Positions 49,844-59,202 of a stretch of DNA of 64,000 nucleotides are shown here, one piece after another. Below the pieces are notes generated by a model that saw only the letters and a list, made by a program, of their open reading frames with translations, did no database searches and was not told the origin of the DNA. How positions within the stretch are numbered: the first letter of the stretch is position 1; each line of letters opens with the position of its first letter. Source of the DNA: Bradyrhizobium diazoefficiens (lineage in GTDB: Bacteria; Pseudomonadota; Alphaproteobacteria; Rhizobiales; Xanthobacteraceae); assembly GCF_016612535.1 (NCBI RefSeq), contig NZ_JAENXS010000004.1, positions 62,001-126,000 of the forward strand, read 5' to 3'. The translations under genes were made by a program, and so were the position numbers.

Positions 49844-50611
49844 CTATGGCTGGGCGAACACGCCCAGCGTCCAGCCGCCATCGACTAGAATGCTTTGACC
49901 ATGGATGTGGTCAGCCAAGTTCGAGCTGAGAAACATCACAGCATCTGCAATTTGCTCCGACGTACCCCACTTCCCGTCGGGCGTCTGTGCCGCAAGCTTC
50001 GCCTTGGTCTCTTTGTCGTAGATGTCGGTCATCGGCGTGTAGATGAAACCGGGAGCGACCGCGTTCACGTTGATACCGTGCGCTGCGTAATCCATGGCGA
50101 CTTGGCGCATGAAATTGAGGGCGCCGCCTTTCGACGTACAGTAAGCAGCGAAGCCCTGGTTACCCCGGTAACCGGAAATAGAACCGATGGATACGACCTT
50201 GCCGCCACGCCCTTGCGCCATCATGTGCCTAATGGACTCTCGGGTCGTGTAGAAAAGGCCGTCCAGATTGACGGCCATTGTACGACGCCAAGCCTCATCG
50301 TCCGTGTCGAGCAGCTTTCCGGCCAACAGGAGACCTGCGGATAGGACGGAGATATCGATTCCTTTCCGAGCCGCCACTTCGGCAAACACGCGCGTTACCG
50401 CTTTGCTATCGGAGACGTCGAGATCGACGAAGTCGACCTTCGGGTCGTCGTACATTCTCGCGTCTTCAGCCGAATGATCGCGCTTTCGGGCCATCACGGT
50501 CACCGAAGCTCCCGCGGCAGCGAGCGCGCGCACCACCGCGGCACCAATTCCAGAACTGCCGCCCGTCACGACCGCGTGCTTTGCTGAAAGATCGATTTTG
50601 TTCACGGACAT
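49844..50611 (-). CDS. Short-chain dehydrogenase/reductase (candidate aminoacetone / 1-amino-2-propanol dehydrogenase)
   Basis: A 255-residue classical SDR. The cofactor motif is VTGGSSGIGAAVVRAL, the catalytic Ser lies in VSIGSISGYRG and YxxxK in YCTSKGG. The usual NNAG is changed to LSAG. The C terminus ILVDGGWTLGVF is typical. It lies between the importer and L-threonine dehydrogenase, whose product decays to aminoacetone. SDRs in RMM-type BMC loci interconvert aminoacetone and 1-amino-2-propanol, so that role is proposed. A fragment of a paralogue lies at 43.5 kb. Confidence 0.88.
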   Translation of the reverse strand: MSVNKIDLSAKHAVVTGGSSGIGAAVVRALAAAGASVTVMARKRDHSAEDARMYDDPKVDFVDLDVSDSKAVTRVFAEVAARKGIDISVLSAGLLLAGKLLDTDDEAWRRTMAVNLDGLFYTTRESIRHMMAQGRGGKVVSIGSISGYRGNQGFAAYCTSKGGALNFMRQVAMDYAAHGINVNAVAPGFIYTPMTDIYDKETKAKLAAQTPDGKWGTSEQIADAVMFLSSNLADHIHGQSILVDGGWTLGVFAQP

Positions 50612-51029
50612 CCCTCCCTATTCCCAGCCATTCTCAAAGGATCGACACGGCGGCCAAAATCGTCAGCCCGTGCCCAGTTCGCGAGAAGACCATATTATAA
50701 TTGTTTATTTTCCAACATAATAATGACTGACTTCTGTCATGTCAAGACAACTGGAGCAGCGGTTGAGAAACACCTGTATCGAACCGTCTGCACTCCCTTG
50801 TGCCGGCGTCAACGAGCGAATCTGCTTGAATTCCTTGATCACTGGGCTTGGGAATGGTCTCCCAGTTCGCCGGGCGGTTTGGCTTTCAGACTGGGCGGGA
50901 CGGCCACTAACGTCAGCCGCCCGTTGTGCCGTTTGAGCCAACCTTCGGCTTGCCTCGCCTGCTGCATATCCCAGCGCAGCGTGCTCAAGAGCATCGCAGG
51001 CAGATAGCCCGAAAACGAGCAGGAGAACG

Positions 51030-51223
51030 ACGGATCGCCCAGCTTCCACGAGGACCAGATTCGCCGTGCCGGCTTTGCTCTCGGCATCGATGAAGCGCAC
51101 CGCGATCGGATCGCCTTCTCGATCGACGTCAAGCAGAATACCCCTCACCGATCGAGTTACACCGCCCGGCACGCGCTGCACGACGCGGCCGCTCACCTGG
51201 CCATTTGTCTCCCGCTCGGGCTA
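51030..51223 (-). pseudogene. Remnant of propionyl-CoA carboxylase alpha subunit
   Basis: The minus strand reads NGQVSGRVVQRVPGG, then GILLDVDREGDPIAVRFIDA and, after a frameshift near 51045, SSWKLGDPSF. This lines up with the middle of pccA in this window (ISGQVGGRIVQRE, ILLEVAREGEAIGVRFVGAD, QSPWKPGDPVW), and bases agree closely with 33.55-33.74 kb. About 190 bp survive. The rest of 50.6-51.3 kb has open frames but nothing recognised. Confidence 0.7.
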
Positions 51224-51341
51224 AGGTCGGCGGCGCGGAAAAAGGCGGATCGAGGCGCAGCACAGTTGGCGATCTATAGCTCGGTAAGGGAGCCATTCCT
51301 CGTCTCATGAATTGAGAGGGCTCGGCAGCGGGTGAAGCCGA

Positions 51342-52391
51342 TCACCGGCAGGCCTCATGCCCGATCAGGCTCCAGTCGAGGACAATTTTTCCTGAGCGCC
51401 CGCTCTGCATTGTGTCGAAGCCGAGCTGGAAGTCTCGAGCCGGTAAGCGGTGCGTAATAACCGTTCGCACATCGAGGCCGGTCTGCACCATGCCTAGCAT
51501 CTTGTGCCAGGTTTCGAACATCTCTCGGCCATAGATGCCCTTCACCGTGAGCATCTTGAAAACGAGCTTGGTCCAATCAACTACAAACGGCTTCGAGGGA
51601 ATACCAAGCATTGCGATCTTCCCGCCTACTACGAGATGCTCAACCAGATCGTTGAAGGCCGCGGACGCACCGCTCATTTCCAGACCAACGTCGAAACCCT
51701 CCTTGATACCCAACCGCTCCTTAACAGACGCCAGATCTTCCGTTGAAACATCAACGGGCACGACGTCCGTTGTTTTGGCCGCCAGTTCTAGCCGCTCCGG
51801 ATTTACGTCAGTGATGACGATATGACGAGCACCGACATGTCTCGCCACAGCAGCGCTCATAATGCCAATTGGCCCTGCCCCGGTGATCAGAACGTCCTCG
51901 CCCACGAGGTTGAAGGACAGCGCTGTATGGACTGCGTTGCCAAGCGCATCCAGAATAGCACCTAGTTCGTCGTCAATATCATCGGGCAACGGCACGACAT
52001 TAAAAGCGGGAATTCTCACGTATTCAGCAAATGCGCCCTGGATGTTGACGCCGAGCCCTTGTGGTTGCGAGACAAGATGAAAGCGTCCGCTGCGAGCGGC
52101 GCGACCATGCATTGTGATTACATGCCCCTCCCCCGAGACACGCTGGCCACATACAAGGCCTTGAACAGCAGCGCCGAGATCAACTATTTCGCCCGCGAAC
52201 TCATGGCCCACCACCATCGGCACGGGCACTGCTTTACGAGCCCACTCGTCCCAATTGAAAATATGGATATCGGTACCGCAGATCCCGGTCTTCTTGACTC
52301 TTATCAAGACGTCATTCGATCCGATCGTGGGCACGGGTTCTTCGCGTAGCCATAATCCAGGCTCGGACTTGGCCTTGACGAGCGCCTTCAT
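51342..52391 (-). CDS. tdh: L-threonine 3-dehydrogenase lacking the structural-zinc cysteines
   Basis: A 349-residue zinc-dependent dehydrogenase oxidising L-threonine to 2-amino-3-oxobutyrate, which yields aminoacetone. The start [15 protein letters not shown] has AAGGAG upstream. Catalytic-zinc motifs are intact: [15 protein letters not shown] and [41 protein letters not shown] and [17 protein letters not shown] segments match Tdh. The structural-zinc loop, normally CxxCxxCx7C after GEGH, reads [20 protein letters not shown] with no cysteine. Frame is otherwise undamaged. Confidence 0.9.
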   Translation of the reverse strand: MKALVKAKSEPGLWLREEPVPTIGSNDVLIRVKKTGICGTDIHIFNWDEWARKAVPVPMVVGHEFAGEIVDLGAAVQGLVCGQRVSGEGHVITMHGRAARSGRFHLVSQPQGLGVNIQGAFAEYVRIPAFNVVPLPDDIDDELGAILDALGNAVHTALSFNLVGEDVLITGAGPIGIMSAAVARHVGARHIVITDVNPERLELAAKTTDVVPVDVSTEDLASVKERLGIKEGFDVGLEMSGASAAFNDLVEHLVVGGKIAMLGIPSKPFVVDWTKLVFKMLTVKGIYGREMFETWHKMLGMVQTGLDVRTVITHRLPARDFQLGFDTMQSGRSGKIVLDWSLIGHEACR

Positions 52392-53314
52392 CCAATACAC
52401 TCCTTGCGCTTTAGGTGATATCGAGCGCAAGCGTCGCGTCGGCATCAGTGGCTGTGGCCGCAATTGCGTGCGCGGCGGCGCAAATGGAGACAGCAATTTT
52501 CGTACCAACGCGCGGTAGAACTTCGGTAAGCGCCCCTGGAATCACGTGTGGGCTCTGACTTCACGTCTTTCGGAGTCGCCAAGGGCGTGAGGCGTTCGAT
52601 TGGGTTTGAGCCGAGCGTTGCGCCGAGCCGCTCTCTTTATCGCATCTTGAGTTGACGGGTCTTCTGGCGGACGATGCTCAACCGTTCCGCTCCACACGCC
52701 CCACCAGCCCTCGCGTTTGACAGCAACTGAAGTGCTCGTCTAAGCGACGACAAAGTGCGGACGGCACTCCCGCACCACCTTATCACCATCGCCAGCCTCG
52801 GCAGCTATCCTGCCCGCGCCAGCGAATCCGCCCATCGGCAACAGGATCATAGGGTGCGACTCTTGCGCCTTACAGGCAATCCGCTAGGGCGCCGTGGCAG
52901 CAGGAGAACGATGGGTTGCTGAAAGCCTCGCCGGATGGATACGAGCTTCTGAGGAGCGACATCGTGCGAAAAATAACTCTCGGCTCGCTGTTGCGGATCA
53001 GTCGAAGCGGCCGAGGCTTTTCGTTTCCCCGTAACCGCTGGCTCGCGGACAGCAACTGCATGCCGGCCTAGGCAAGTTTCCTTCAATGTCTTGCAAGGCG
53101 TCGCACGATCAATCCGTGTTGGAAAAACGCCGCGCTGGTGTGCAACATGTCCGGTCCTGTCGCGAAGACGACATCACGACCCAAGAAGTGAGACGATACA
53201 CTGGATTTCTTTGGCCCGGCTTTTGCTACCGCGGTTTATGGCCGATGCGATCGGTGCATTCGAAGCGCCAGATCGGTACGGCCTCAGTCGGCGCTGGCAG
53301 CGCAAGGAGGTACT
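52392..53314. other. Intergenic stretch with no recognised gene
   Basis: About 920 bases between tdh and the GNAT gene. Several open frames exist on both strands (for example 52847-53086 minus) but none has a recognisable domain, and codon use is irregular. It looks like decayed DNA. Confidence 0.5.
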
Positions 53315-53938
53315 ATGCAAGCCGATCACGTGGATGCCACATCGATCAAAACTGTCGATCTGGAGGATCAGTCGAGAGTCGACGCGATACTGACAACCGC
53401 ATTCACGATGTGTCCTTTGTTGCGGTGGCTATATCCCGAACCGCGAGAGTACCTACAGCATTTTAAAGGATTCATTGAATACTACTGCGGCAATCCATAT
53501 TCGAGTAAGAGCGGCGCATACCTAAACGACGGGGACAAAGGCGCCATCTTGTGGCAGACAGAAGGCGAAAAGCGCGACAACACCAGCATGATGAAGTTTC
53601 TTCTCAAGAGCATACAAACGCACAGGCACTCGGAAACCGAAAGAGTCTTCGAATCATTCGGCAAGTACCACCCGCATCAGCCGCATTGGTATCTAACCAT
53701 GGTAGCTATCGATCCTATGCATCAGCGATTAGGGCTAGGAGAACATCTTCTTCGACACGCCACGGGGCTCTCGGATAACGCGCAGAGGCTCGTGTACTTA
53801 GAGGCGACCAGCCCGCATGCGATGCGACTTTATGAGCGCCTAGGGTGGAATGTCTTGGCGGAGGTCCAGGTTGGCAGTTCCCCCCCGTTCTTCCCGATGC
53901 TGCGTCAGCCCAACGCGCCGGAGAGCGTGATCACTTGA
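53315..53938 (+). CDS. GNAT-family N-acetyltransferase
   Basis: A 207-residue acetyltransferase. The acetyl-CoA-binding motif A is HWYLTMVAIDPMHQRLGLGE followed by HLLRHATG, with motif B-like LEATSPHAMRLYERLGW. AAGGAGG lies shortly upstream of the ATG. The gene ends 20 bases before the histidine decarboxylase gene, so the pair may act together, for example on histamine or another amine; the substrate cannot be read. Base composition is lower in GC than in the neighbours. Confidence 0.88.
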   Translation: MQADHVDATSIKTVDLEDQSRVDAILTTAFTMCPLLRWLYPEPREYLQHFKGFIEYYCGNPYSSKSGAYLNDGDKGAILWQTEGEKRDNTSMMKFLLKSIQTHRHSETERVFESFGKYHPHQPHWYLTMVAIDPMHQRLGLGEHLLRHATGLSDNAQRLVYLEATSPHAMRLYERLGWNVLAEVQVGSSPPFFPMLRQPNAPESVIT

Positions 53939-53958
53939 ATGTTCACAGGGGTCTCCTG

Positions 53959-55089
53959 ATGCTTGATCACCAACAGCAAAGACGCCTTGATGATCTGTTT
54001 GACGCTATGAAGGCGGCAAACGAATCTTTTCTTGGTTACCCCTTCGCCAAAGGATTCAGTTACGAGTCGTTGTGGCGTTTCATGAACTTTTCAGGCAACA
54101 ATGTCGGTGATCCATTTGGACCGGAAACCTATCGGGTTAGCTCTCGTCTTTTGGAATGCGAAGTCGTCGAGTTCTTTGCCGGATTATTCCGAGCCCCCCC
54201 TTCCGAAACTTGGGGTTATGTTACAAACGGGGGGACTGAAGGAAATACTTACGGATTGTATCTCGGCCGAGAGTTGTATCCGAATGCTGTAGCCTACTTC
54301 TCGCGTGACACTCACTACAGTGTGAGCAAAGCAATTCGGCTTCTCCGTCTTGAACACGTTGTAGTGCGGGCAGAGCCTAGTGGAGAAATAGCCTATGAGG
54401 ATCTTGCACAACAGGCGATCCGCTCTCGACAGCGGCCCGCGATTGTAGTCGCAAACATTGGAACCACGATGAAAGAGGGCAAGGACGACATCAAAAAGAT
54501 TCGCCAAGCCTTACATGACGTAGGAGTTGAAGAGGTTTACATTCATTCCGACGCGGCGCTGTGCGGGCCATATGCGCCGTTCCAAACTCCAAGGACGCCC
54601 TTCGATTTTCTCGACGGGGCTGACTCGATAATGCTCAGTGGTCACAAATTTTTTGGTGCGCCCATCCCTTGCGGGGTCGTTTTAGCGCGCAAGCAGCACG
54701 TCCAGCGAGTATTGCAAACGGCCAACTACATTGGGAGTTCTGATACCACTTTGAGCGGATCGCGGAGTGCGTACACACCGGTCATTCTTTGGTATGCGAT
54801 ACGAAGTTTGGGTATCGAGGGCATCAAACGAATGTTTGAACAATGTGTGGGATTGGCGGCTTACACGGTCGACGAGTTGAAGGCACGCGGCATGAGCGCT
54901 TGGCGCAATCCCAGCGCGCTCACTGTCGTTCTTCCTCCTGTCGAAGAGTACGTTAGGATCAAATGGCAGATCGTGACGCAGGACGTAAGCCACCTGGTTA
55001 TCACGCCGGGCACCACCAAGGCACAGATCGATGCCCTAGTCGAGTCAATGACGATCGATAACCGTCGGCTTGACGGTCACATTCTGTGA
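53959..55089 (+). CDS. hdc: PLP-dependent histidine decarboxylase
   Basis: A 376-residue group II decarboxylase close in length to Gram-negative histidine decarboxylases. Motifs are GYVTNGGTEGNTYGLYLGRE, SRDTHYSVSKAIRLLRL, IHSDAALCGPYAPF and the PLP lysine in MLSGHKFFGAPIPCG. The start MLDHQQQRRLDDLFDAM fits the family; the longer frame shadows the GNAT gene. It would turn histidine into histamine. Related serine decarboxylases share these motifs, so specificity is likely rather than proved. GC content is visibly lower than around it. Confidence 0.85.
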   Translation: MLDHQQQRRLDDLFDAMKAANESFLGYPFAKGFSYESLWRFMNFSGNNVGDPFGPETYRVSSRLLECEVVEFFAGLFRAPPSETWGYVTNGGTEGNTYGLYLGRELYPNAVAYFSRDTHYSVSKAIRLLRLEHVVVRAEPSGEIAYEDLAQQAIRSRQRPAIVVANIGTTMKEGKDDIKKIRQALHDVGVEEVYIHSDAALCGPYAPFQTPRTPFDFLDGADSIMLSGHKFFGAPIPCGVVLARKQHVQRVLQTANYIGSSDTTLSGSRSAYTPVILWYAIRSLGIEGIKRMFEQCVGLAAYTVDELKARGMSAWRNPSALTVVLPPVEEYVRIKWQIVTQDVSHLVITPGTTKAQIDALVESMTIDNRRLDGHIL

Positions 55090-55286
55090 AATGATCATAT
55101 CTGCTTGGCTAGCGGTTGCAGAGCAAGCGGCGCCAACGCAACAAGGCTAGGCAAATGGGCTTCCCCTTTACACCTCAAGAGCGCGCTTCGCAAACCGAAA
55201 GAATGCGGCTTCATGCGCTCATCGCATGTCCAAATGAAGTTCGCGATGACTATGGTCTGTCTGGCGCGATTTGTCCGCCAGAGCAC

Positions 55287-56216
55287 TCAGATGTAGCGGA
55301 GCCAATCGTTCCATCTCGGGTCGTCGAACAGCTTGCGCGCCCGCGCATATTTCCAAATGCCGTATTTCTGGTAGTCGAAATCCCAGTTCGACATCTGCCT
55401 TTGCTGAACGGCCCACGAGCCCCACTTCATGTCGGCGACCGCGCGCGCCACCCATACGCGGGCAACCAATTCCTGCCGTACCGTTCCGTAATATTGCTCG
55501 ATTAATTCGAGCGTTGTTTCCTCGTCCACGAAGACCTCGCCGAGGAATACGCCGATTTCGTACGCCCGCTCGTTGTTCGACGCGAATTCAAAATCGATGA
55601 TCTTCATGTCCACGATCTGGTTCTGGTCAGACATTTTGACCATGAAGTTGCCCGGCATCGGATCGTTATGGCAGGGAACCAGATCGAGGCCGGAAGCGAC
55701 GAAGGCCGCCTTTGCGCGTTGATACTGACAGGACAGCCACTCGAAGTCGGCGGGCCTGATGGCGCCGAGCGCGTCGCCTTGCTGGATATGCTCATCGGTC
55801 ATCGCGAACACGTCCTTTGTGACCGATAAACGCTCGCATGCATTGAGCTGCCGGTAGAGACCGATCACTGAGGAGAGAAAGTCCTTGCGCGCGAAGTCGG
55901 CGTTCGTCGAGGCGCGGTACCCCTGCAGGAATTCAATGACCTCGGCGCCCTTCTCAAGACTGAAGAACTCGACGCGAGGCGTGATGCCTATGGCATGCGC
56001 CCTGGACGCGGCCTCGTTGGACAGCTTGCGATCGACAAAGCTATCCGATCCAATCCCGAAAACCTTCAGGAAGTAATCGGTACCGGCATGGTGAACGAGC
56101 CAGTTTGAATTGAGCAATCCTCCTACGAGGGGACGCTTGGTCACCTTAGTCTTATCCCATCCCGGGACGGCAGCAATCGCCTCTTCGACCTGCTTGATCG
56201 TCGCGGCTTCGGACAT
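55287..56216 (-). CDS. APH/choline-kinase-fold kinase, intact copy (probable amino-alcohol kinase)
   Basis: A 309-residue kinase starting MSEAATIKQVEEAIAAVPGW with GATGACGAG upstream. The catalytic loop is CHNDPMPGNFMVK and the metal site IIDFEFASNNERAYEIGVF, like choline/ethanolamine kinases. It is the intact form of the deleted gene at 15.5-15.7 kb. It sits 4 bases after a short chimeric frame whose start region equals that of the BMC operon's first gene, so it may be driven by the same kind of promoter. Confidence 0.9.
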   Translation of the reverse strand: MSEAATIKQVEEAIAAVPGWDKTKVTKRPLVGGLLNSNWLVHHAGTDYFLKVFGIGSDSFVDRKLSNEAASRAHAIGITPRVEFFSLEKGAEVIEFLQGYRASTNADFARKDFLSSVIGLYRQLNACERLSVTKDVFAMTDEHIQQGDALGAIRPADFEWLSCQYQRAKAAFVASGLDLVPCHNDPMPGNFMVKMSDQNQIVDMKIIDFEFASNNERAYEIGVFLGEVFVDEETTLELIEQYYGTVRQELVARVWVARAVADMKWGSWAVQQRQMSNWDFDYQKYGIWKYARARKLFDDPRWNDWLRYI

Positions 56217-56220
56217 CTCG

Positions 56221-56529
56221 TCATCCCCTCTTGTTGAAGCCATGCGACGCAGGCGATCTCCCGCCATGGAAGTTTGCGACGTCATCTCGAAACTCATCCG
56301 CCAGGAAGGCGTTTTTGGCGATTTCGAGCGTCGTGGGCGCCGACGATACGGCCATGGCGAAGGAGACGAGAGCCCAGCGCAGTTCTTCGAGAATTCCGTA
56401 GAGCATGGCCCGCGGGAATAGGGCTTCTTCGAAAAAGCTGGTCCATTCCAGGGAGCGAGCCAGTGATTTCGTGGATTTGTCGAGCAGCTCGGCTGTCGAA
56501 TCAGATTTGAAGAATCCGTAGTCGGACAA
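56221..56529 (-). pseudogene. Chimeric remnant: aminotransferase 5' end fused to kinase 3' end
   Basis: One open frame of about 102 codons keeps the TTG start and GGAGGTG of the BMC-operon aminotransferase and its first residues (LSDYGFFKSDSTAELLDKS). It then switches to the C-terminal part of the kinase at 15.7-16.6 kb (EWTSFFEEALFPRAMLYGIL). It represents a copy of the operon in which everything between these two points, about 10 kb, has been deleted, leaving the second kinase directly downstream. Confidence 0.8.
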
Positions 56530-56575
56530 AGGCGCACACCTCCATACGTCTAGCTTGGCCTCGTTTTGTTGGATA

Positions 56576-56595
56576 TGCAACATAAAAATGTCGCA
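56576..56595. promoter_or_regulatory. Diverged copy of the TGCAAC inverted-repeat operator
   Basis: TGCAAC-N8-GTCGCA lies 47 bases upstream of the chimeric frame, in the same place as the perfect repeat before the BMC operon. One arm carries a single change. Confidence 0.4.
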
Positions 56596-56640
56596 TGTTA
56601 GACATTAGTTGGTGTTTATGCGCCACTCGGATATTGGTGT

Positions 56641-56800
56641 TGAAGCCAATCCTACGCTGCGGACGAACCAGTTCTGAGGCGCTTGGCGTCTCGACTGAGA
56701 CCGTCCGCGCGATCTGACAAAGGTCGTTCAGATAGGCCGTCTGAACGTCATTCGGCGGGGGCGGTCGCACCGCGAACCGGTTTGAGACGGCGCTCAAATG
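56641..56800 (+). pseudogene. Remnant of a DeoR-family regulator (second copy)
   Basis: Divergent to the chimeric frame, the plus strand keeps GCGTCTCGACTGAGACCGTC (codons for VSTETVR) and following bases that match the decayed DeoR gene at 27.1-27.2 kb. Frameshifts and gaps are present. Orientation and distance relative to the operator are the same as at 27 kb. Confidence 0.65.
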
Positions 56801-57051
56801 CAACGGCACGATGGCGGCAATCAACTTTCGCTTAGCGAACTACCCGCCGGCGGACCCTGGACAAAAGTTTCACCGCCTCCGTCTTGTCGAGGAGGACAGC
56901 GCGTGTCGACCAGCGGTAGGGGAAGGAAAGCCGGTTCAGCTCGTCGAGAATTCCGGGAATCCCGGGAGGTGGCGGTCGAATGGAGATCAATAGGCAAGCT
57001 AAGGGGGATTGAATCCGTCGACTCGTTCGAAAGGTCATCGAAGCAGAAGTC

Positions 57052-57290
57052 TTGATGCTCCTCCGACGAGCTAGGTTGGAATCGGTAATGTTCAGAACAA
57101 GAAGACGAAGATTCGGTTGGATGGGCAACTGCAGAGGGGAATCGATCTATGATCTGGCCACACGACGAGCGCTCCATCCGCGACGCGCTCAAGAATTTTA
57201 CTGTCTCATCCGGCTTCGATCGCTCCGCCTACATTCATGTTAGCGTTGACGATGCCGTTGCTTCAGCGGTTATCCCGCGGAATGAGCTCT
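57052..57290 (+). pseudogene. Decayed 5' copy of traR
   Basis: About 240 bases repeat the upstream region and N-terminal codons of the intact traR at 58.1 kb, including ACGACGAGCGCTCCATYCGC and CATCCGGCTTCGATCGC. The frame is broken and the rest of the gene is missing. Between 57.3 and 58.1 kb I see no other recognisable gene. Confidence 0.65.
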
Positions 57291-58102
57291 TTTCGACAGA
57301 GCATGATCGAGAATCATGACGGTCCGCAATCTGTCGCCCTCGACCGGCAATCTAAGATCCATTCGATCGCAACAGCACGGACCAAGTCTTCGCACGGGTG
57401 GCCCCCTACAACAGGAGCGCCCACACTCCTCGCTGAAACACTCACACCGCAACGGACGATCGGCTGCGTAAGTCCGACCAGCCTCGCCGATCGCCCGTTG
57501 GTCCACCCGCGACGCGCGCGTACAAAACCGGGGATTCTAAATGCCCACTGGATACAAGTTCAGTGACCGGTCACCGCCCCTTCAAGAAGTTTATGCAGGA
57601 CGTCATAGTTGGCATGCCGCAACTACAACGCGACGCATATAGTCAATTCTTCGATCATGCGGTAAATGGCTCAAGCCAATCGAATGATGACGAGGGGAGG
57701 ACACATCGATACTGAGTGACTCTGGACACGCCTGCGGTTCGTAAGCCTGGGCCGTTCTCGTCCTCAGCATAGGACAGAAGGTGCGAGTTCCCGGTTCGCC
57801 TGCACGATGAAAGCGCCTGTGCGAGGCTGCACGTGCGCGAGCAATGCAGAACCGAGTGCAGTTCCACCGCCACAGGAATTGAAGCTCTGGTTTGAAGAGA
57901 GTGGTTTAAGTCAGCGCCAGGATCAGAACGCGTACGGGCATGCGCAGGACGACCGGGATGGAAATAAGTAAGTAAGGAGCGTCACTCCAAACGATCATCG
58001 ATTCAGAGGGATGAGAGCATTATGATGCTCATTCGACGAGAAAGGTCGGCGTCTCGCTGATACTCGCAACAACAACAAGAAAGAGACGAGGATAAATTTA
58101 CA

Positions 58103-58807
58103 TTGGACGCGCAATTGCAGGGGTTGATCGACGCCGTCGATCTGGCACACGACGAGCGCTCCATTCGCAACGCGCTCAAGAAGTTCACTGTCTCATCGGG
58201 TTTCGATCGCTACGCCTACATTCATGTTCACGCCGATGACGCGGTTGCTTTCAGCGATTATCCTGCGGAATGGCTGAACCTCTATTTTGCAAAGCAGTAC
58301 ACGATCATCGACCCTGTCGTGACGACCGCCAAGCGCAGCATGCGGATGTTCGCCTGGTCGGCGGAGGAGCGCGACGTACGGAGGAGCTCGCGGGAGATCA
58401 AACAATTCTATTCGGAGGCAACTGACTTCGGCATACGGTCCGGCGTTTCCGTTCCGATCAGGACAAGCTATGGCCGCACCGCAATGATCACACTCGCATC
58501 AGATCGGCGGCGGGTGGAGGTCCCACCATGGGATCCGATGCAGGCGGCATTGGCACTCGCTTACATTCATGTTCACCTCAGCCTAGCGTCTGAGTCGTCC
58601 TTCAAAACAGGGAATGTGACGTTGTCGACGCAGGAAGCGACCTCGCTCAGCTGGTCGTCACACGGCAAGTCGATGAACGTGATTGCGGATCTGCTCGGGA
58701 TCAAGCCGCGAACAGTCCAGTTCTATCTGGATAACGCGCGCGATAAACTCGGCGCCAGCAATCTCCAGCAGGCTGTCCGCATCGCCATGGAGAAGAAGTT
58801 AATCTAA
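58103..58807 (+). CDS. traR: LuxR/TraR-family quorum-sensing activator
   Basis: A 234-residue regulator starting at TTG with a GACGAGG upstream. Residues about 20-165 are the autoinducer-binding domain (FSDYPAEWLNLYFAKQYTII, DPVVTTAKRS, FAWSAEER, with Trp/Tyr/Asp positions of the family). Residues about 170-234 are the LuxR helix-turn-helix (SWSSHGKSMNVIADLLGIKP, TVQFYLDNARDKLGA), lacking only the usual Lys-Glu in the first helix. It faces traM and lies beside conjugation genes, which supports TraR. No luxI-type synthase is visible in the window. Confidence 0.88.
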   Translation: MDAQLQGLIDAVDLAHDERSIRNALKKFTVSSGFDRYAYIHVHADDAVAFSDYPAEWLNLYFAKQYTIIDPVVTTAKRSMRMFAWSAEERDVRRSSREIKQFYSEATDFGIRSGVSVPIRTSYGRTAMITLASDRRRVEVPPWDPMQAALALAYIHVHLSLASESSFKTGNVTLSTQEATSLSWSSHGKSMNVIADLLGIKPRTVQFYLDNARDKLGASNLQQAVRIAMEKKLI

Positions 58808-58872
58808 TTGGTCTATCGTGACACGTTCACCGGACGGTTCCTACTCGGCGGGGACCCTCTGAGTCGCAACGA

Positions 58873-59202
58873 TTAGCCGGCTGGGACTTTGGGAACGTAG
58901 CCGAGGCGATCGATCAGGTTATTGAGGACAAGCTGACGCGCCCGATGCTCGGCCTCCGCATGTTCATGGATTCGTTGGAGCTCCGCTCGGCGTTCGGGAC
59001 AACAATCTGGATCGGCCTCCGCGGCTACCCGTTCCAGTCTGGCGGCTTCGGCGAGCGCGACGCTAGCACGGTATTCGCGAATGGCGTCGACGGTCAGGCG
59101 CTCAAGCTCAGGTTGCGCCATTTCCCCGAAAATGTGCCCAAGATTGCAATTGAGCCCGGCGCCGGGCGGATCATCATCATTGTTCGATACCACAATTCTC
59201 AC
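58873..59202 (-). CDS. traM: TraM-type antiactivator of TraR
   Basis: A 109-residue helical protein. LERLTVDAIREYR near residue 34 and the C-terminal LNNLIDRLGYVPKV match the TraM of Ti plasmids (LETITIDAIRTHR, LNTLISILGFIPKV, recalled from memory). TraM binds TraR and blocks it until quorum is reached. It is convergent with traR, 65 bases apart. The name rests on these short motifs, the length and the location. Confidence 0.8.
   Translation of the reverse strand: MRIVVSNNDDDPPGAGLNCNLGHIFGEMAQPELERLTVDAIREYRASVALAEAARLERVAAEADPDCCPERRAELQRIHEHAEAEHRARQLVLNNLIDRLGYVPKVPAG

Noticed and set aside
57541..57700. Possible remnant of a luxI-type synthase near traR
   Set aside because: Reading all frames gave no acyl-homoserine-lactone synthase motif.
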